Positions 61,552 to 64,000 of a stretch of 64,000 nt of DNA are shown here, in pieces. The notes below the pieces were generated by a model. It was not told where the DNA came from. It saw only the letters and a program-made list of their open reading frames with translations, and did not search any database. A program made the translations under genes and the position numbers. Location of the stretch: contig NZ_FYEW01000002.1 in assembly GCF_900187375.1 (NCBI RefSeq), forward strand, positions 558,001 to 622,000. The letters are read 5' to 3'. Every line of letters starts with the position of its first letter. Within the stretch, counting starts at the first letter, position 1. This DNA is from Hymenobacter gelipurpurascens (GTDB taxonomy: Bacteria > Bacteroidota > Bacteroidia > Cytophagales > Hymenobacteraceae).

Positions 61552-62148
61552 TTATTTATTGATGGTCAGCTGCGAAACCGGGTCGCAGCTTATGGCTACT
61601 TTGATGCCGACGGTCTTGGCAATATTTTCCCGCACCAGCAGCGGAATCTCAATATTGTAATCGGCGGGAGCTACGCTGAAATAGGCGTTTACCAGCAGTG
61701 TTCCTTTTTGCTGTTCTAGGCCCCCCGTTACGGTTACGTGCTTGGTTACACCATGAATGGTCAGGTCGCCTTCCACGGTTATGCGCTGCGGAAGCCCTTT
61801 TGCCAGCGCACTGGCATCAAAATCCAGTATATGGCCCTTGAAAGTAGATTTCGCAAAGCGGTCTGACTCCATGTAGTTCTCGTTGAAGTGCTCCTGCATG
61901 AGGCTGCGCTTGAACTGGAACGACTTGATGGGAATACTGAAGGCCAGCTGCTGAGTTTGCAGGTCGAGGACGGCGGCGGCCTGCTCCGTATGCGCCTCAA
62001 TGTCCTCGATGATGCTGGTAGAGAAGAAACTCACCAGGCCCTTCTGGGTCATGTACTTGCCTTGGGCCTGCCCCGAGGAAATGCCCCCTCCGCCCAGAAC
62101 CAGCAGTACACAAAACAGCAGGCGTACGTAGTGATACAAACTGCGCAT
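61552..62148 (-). CDS. YceI-family protein
   Basis: Exported lipocalin-like protein of 198 residues from ATG 62148 (MRSLYHYVRLLFCVLL); ATG 62178 would add ten residues. The signal peptide ends 'SSGQAQG'. YceI features are 'FSIPIKSFQFKRSLMQEHFNENYMES', then 'FAKSTFKGHI', then 'VEGDLTIHGVTKHVTVTGGL'. YceI proteins bind amphiphiles such as polyisoprenoids in the periplasm. It begins 7 bp after the stop of the cytochrome gene and precedes the DUF5777 barrel, suggesting one transcript. Confidence 0.92.
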   Translation of the reverse strand: MRSLYHYVRLLFCVLLVLGGGGISSGQAQGKYMTQKGLVSFFSTSIIEDIEAHTEQAAAVLDLQTQQLAFSIPIKSFQFKRSLMQEHFNENYMESDRFAKSTFKGHILDFDASALAKGLPQRITVEGDLTIHGVTKHVTVTGGLEQQKGTLLVNAYFSVAPADYNIEIPLLVRENIAKTVGIKVAISCDPVSQLTINK

Positions 62149-62155
62149 GGCCCTA

Positions 62156-62527
62156 TTAATTATTGGGCGCGCCAGCATCTACCCACTTCTGCAACAGGTC
62201 AATATCGCAGTCTGAAAGCTTGGCGGCGTTTTGCGGCATGGGCATGTAGCCGGGCAGGTGCTTCACGTTACCCATCAGCACACCTGAGTTTACGTGCTGC
62301 TTGATGACAGCAAAATCTTCCAGGTTTACGCCTCCGGTCAGCAGGGCCGGATTGTGGCAGCTTCGGCAGTTCCGGTCCAGAATAGGCGAAATGGAAATAC
62401 TATAGGAAACCACACTGGGTGTGGTGCATACCACCTTGGGAGTAGCTATTTCGTCGGCCTTTTCATAGGCACAACTGCTTAACAGAATACTCAATAAGGC
62501 GCACAGGCGGGTAAAGGCTTTAATCAT
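62156..62527 (-). CDS. c-type cytochrome lipoprotein
   Basis: A 123-residue lipoprotein with lipobox LSSC (C19). One haem-binding motif, CRSCH (54-58, 'DRNCRSCHNP'), and a candidate axial methionine in 'LPGYMPMP' (M95 or M97) make it a small class I cytochrome c-like domain. 'CDIDLLQKWVDAGAP' is the typical C-terminal helix. It is the first gene of the cluster YceI, DUF5777, CHRD, HMA-like, globin. Electron transfer at the outer leaflet or in the periplasm is inferred. Confidence 0.85.
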   Translation of the reverse strand: MIKAFTRLCALLSILLSSCAYEKADEIATPKVVCTTPSVVSYSISISPILDRNCRSCHNPALLTGGVNLEDFAVIKQHVNSGVLMGNVKHLPGYMPMPQNAAKLSDCDIDLLQKWVDAGAPNN

Positions 62528-63235
62528 TGAGCGGTGGTTTAGATAATAGAACCCTTGTGCTTCAGCAAAGGCACACAGGTGCTACACAGGCCATCAGGCT
62601 GATGGTCTAGTTGAGAGAAATGAAGGAGTTGTTTCGGGTGAAACTGGTACTTTTCACTGGTTAGCTATAGCTAGCTTCCCGTGAACCAACCCGGATTTTT
62701 ACAACGGTTGGGTCATAAATACAACTGTGTCGATTGTTTGTTTCAAAACGGGAATAAATAATTGAACTTTTATTCTTGCTGAAACAATCATCCTACAAAA
62801 GGGCACTTCTAAAATCTATTGAGCCCACCAAAAAGCAGGTTTAAAGACTGTATATTGCTATTTTGGAGTAATACAGTCCTTTACCAAAAATTGTTTGAGT
62901 AAGACTCGTTTTGGTAATATCACTTCCCATATTGATTATCAAAGCTAATTCCTCCGCTTCCCAGACCCTAAATATTCCAGTTTTTTTAGCTGAACTGTAT
63001 AATTCACACGGTGAAGTAATACTTCTTCGCTGTGAACATACATTAGATGAATTATAATTATTTCAATATTTTATTTAATAGTATTAATTAAAAAAGTTAA
63101 CTACTTGATTATCATTTAGTTATGATATTATAAAATGGTACTATATACGGGTAATAGCTAGTAAGTGGTTTGCTCGAACAAGAGAATAATCTATAATACA
63201 TCGGAATGCTACTATTTATTGTTGAGCTCAGCACA
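62528..63235. other. AT-rich intergenic region without genes
   Basis: 708 bp, clearly more AT-rich than anything else in the window, with no TGGCCTA copy and no plausible frame on either strand. It holds a hairpin at about 63003-63037 (TTCACA...TGTGAA outside, GAAG...CTTC inside), poly-A/T-rich blocks at 63040-63140, and two direct TTTTGG stretches. It must contain the promoter of the cytochrome-led cluster and the 3' end region of the transpeptidase paralogue. No clear -7 box was found. Confidence 0.6.
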
Positions 63236-64000
63236 TTAGTGCCACCCGTGCGCAGCAAGCTGCTCAGCGGCTATGGTTGTATCTAACCATTTAGACACAA
63301 CGCTTGGACCGCTCAAGTATAGGCATCCTCCTTCTCCTACTGTCTCAATAATGGCGCGGTACTTATCAGGTGGCAAGGCAGGGCAGCCGCGGCTGTACCC
63401 TGCTTGTCCATAGCGCTGCAGGTATTGTTGGCTCACGTAGTCAGCGGCGTGTAGCACCACATAGCGGCGCAGGGCATTGTCGTTCTGGCCTACATCCAGG
63501 CCACGCAACCGGCGCGAGAGGCCATGCTTGCCGTGGTAGGTATCCTGTGTGCGGTAGAACCCCATGGCGGTGCAGGCCGATTTCATTACGTTGGAAAAGC
63601 GCTCCGCGCGCAGCTTGCCGGAACCACGCCCATGCGCCACATGGCTCCGATGCAGGACTTTACCGGCCTTCAGATCCAGCACCCACAAGCGTTTTTCAGA
63701 AGAAGGCATGTCCATATCGGCAACGGCCAGGATACCGGGTTGGCTCAGGCGGCCGGCTTTGCGCAGATTCAGGTAGCCGATGCAGGCCCGCTCGAATACA
63801 GCTAGCCGTAGGCCAGTAGCCTCTGCACCGAAAGCGCTGTAGAGCTCCTGGATTTGCTGATGCACGGCACCAGGAACATTGGGCAGCAACGCAACAGGCA
63901 CAGGCTGCAACGAGTCTGAAGACGCAGTAGCAACAGAATCGGGGGCTATTGCCGAGGTGCTATAGGCTTTTGTGGCAGCGGCAGTTCCTGCAGTAGTTTC
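63236..64000 (-). CDS. Murein L,D-transpeptidase paralogue (YkuD_2), partial at window edge
   Basis: The reading frame is open to the window end, so the N-terminus, including any signal peptide, lies beyond 64000. About 254 residues are visible. The Ala/Thr/Ser-rich stretch at the start is a linker. The catalytic domain has 'KRLWVLDLKAGKVLHRSHVAHG', 'VLHAADYVSQQYLQRYG' (catalytic histidine) and 'GYSRGCPALPPDKY' (nucleophilic cysteine). It is closely similar in organisation to 57722-58570; the two probably arose by duplication. A TTG at 63910 exists in frame but is not a likely start. Confidence 0.88.
   Translation of the reverse strand, partial: ETTAGTAAATKAYSTSAIAPDSVATASSDSLQPVPVALLPNVPGAVHQQIQELYSAFGAEATGLRLAVFERACIGYLNLRKAGRLSQPGILAVADMDMPSSEKRLWVLDLKAGKVLHRSHVAHGRGSGKLRAERFSNVMKSACTAMGFYRTQDTYHGKHGLSRRLRGLDVGQNDNALRRYVVLHAADYVSQQYLQRYGQAGYSRGCPALPPDKYRAIIETVGEGGCLYLSGPSVVSKWLDTTIAAEQLAAHGWH

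Overview
The window looks like a chromosomal segment of a high-GC Bacteroidota, most likely Hymenobacter or a close relative. This is inferred from three things. Many genes carry the Bacteroidota -7 promoter box TAnnTTTG. Gene content fits (DUF5777 barrel, YkuD_2 L,D-transpeptidases, DUF4097, TonB-like periplasmic proteins, FUSC, a SecA of over 1100 residues). Shine-Dalgarno sequences are mostly absent. No rRNA, tRNA, CRISPR array, phage or insertion sequence was seen.

Layout. 0-7 kb: a DUF3108 protein, a PhoB/PhoR-type two-component pair, an RluA-type pseudouridine synthase, then rplM-rpsI-rpsB-tsf. 7-12.8 kb: a DUF3089 lipoprotein, three uncharacterised minus-strand genes, a small charged protein, and a YeiH-type transporter with its LysR regulator. 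13-24.5 kb: an S9 peptidase, a secreted unknown, a 7TMR-DISM histidine kinase, a FUSC transporter, cyanophycinase, an FAD-Rieske oxidoreductase and a bestrophin. 24.7-35 kb: a membrane-anchored MutS-like ATPase, RidA, a double TonB-C protein, a diadenylate-cyclase-like protein, and an ECF sigma / anti-sigma / DUF4097 cluster. 35-48 kb: ALDH7, an HtrA protease, Hsp20, an M20 peptidase, a SPOR lipoprotein overlapping deoC, and secA. 48-57.6 kb: an acyltransferase, glf with a glycosyltransferase, aldo-keto reductase, dapF, an rRNA-type methyltransferase, Ppx/GppA and an Ldh-family dehydrogenase. 57.7-64 kb: two paralogous L,D-transpeptidases flank a six-gene same-strand set of exported proteins (c-type cytochrome lipoprotein, YceI, DUF5777 barrel, CHRD lipoprotein, an HMA-like protein, a truncated-haemoglobin-like lipoprotein).

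The strongest unexplained signal is a dispersed heptamer, TGGCCTA/TAGGCCA, often extended to AGTGGCCTAGC. I counted about 100 copies by eye, against roughly 8 expected from base composition. About half lie between genes, it repeatedly supplies TAG stop codons, and overlapping copies form the palindrome TGGCCTAGGCCA. It behaves like a highly iterated chromosomal motif (compare cyanobacterial HIP1 or DNA uptake sequences). Other points of interest are candidate leaderless genes whose start codon sits 3-4 nt after the -7 box, a promoter module shared by unrelated genes, two REP-like palindrome families, and the haemoglobin/cytochrome/YceI export cluster.

Start codons were moved downstream of the longest frame where that frame began with GTG or TTG inside a promoter box or before a clear signal peptide or conserved N-terminus. 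Each such choice is stated in the entry.
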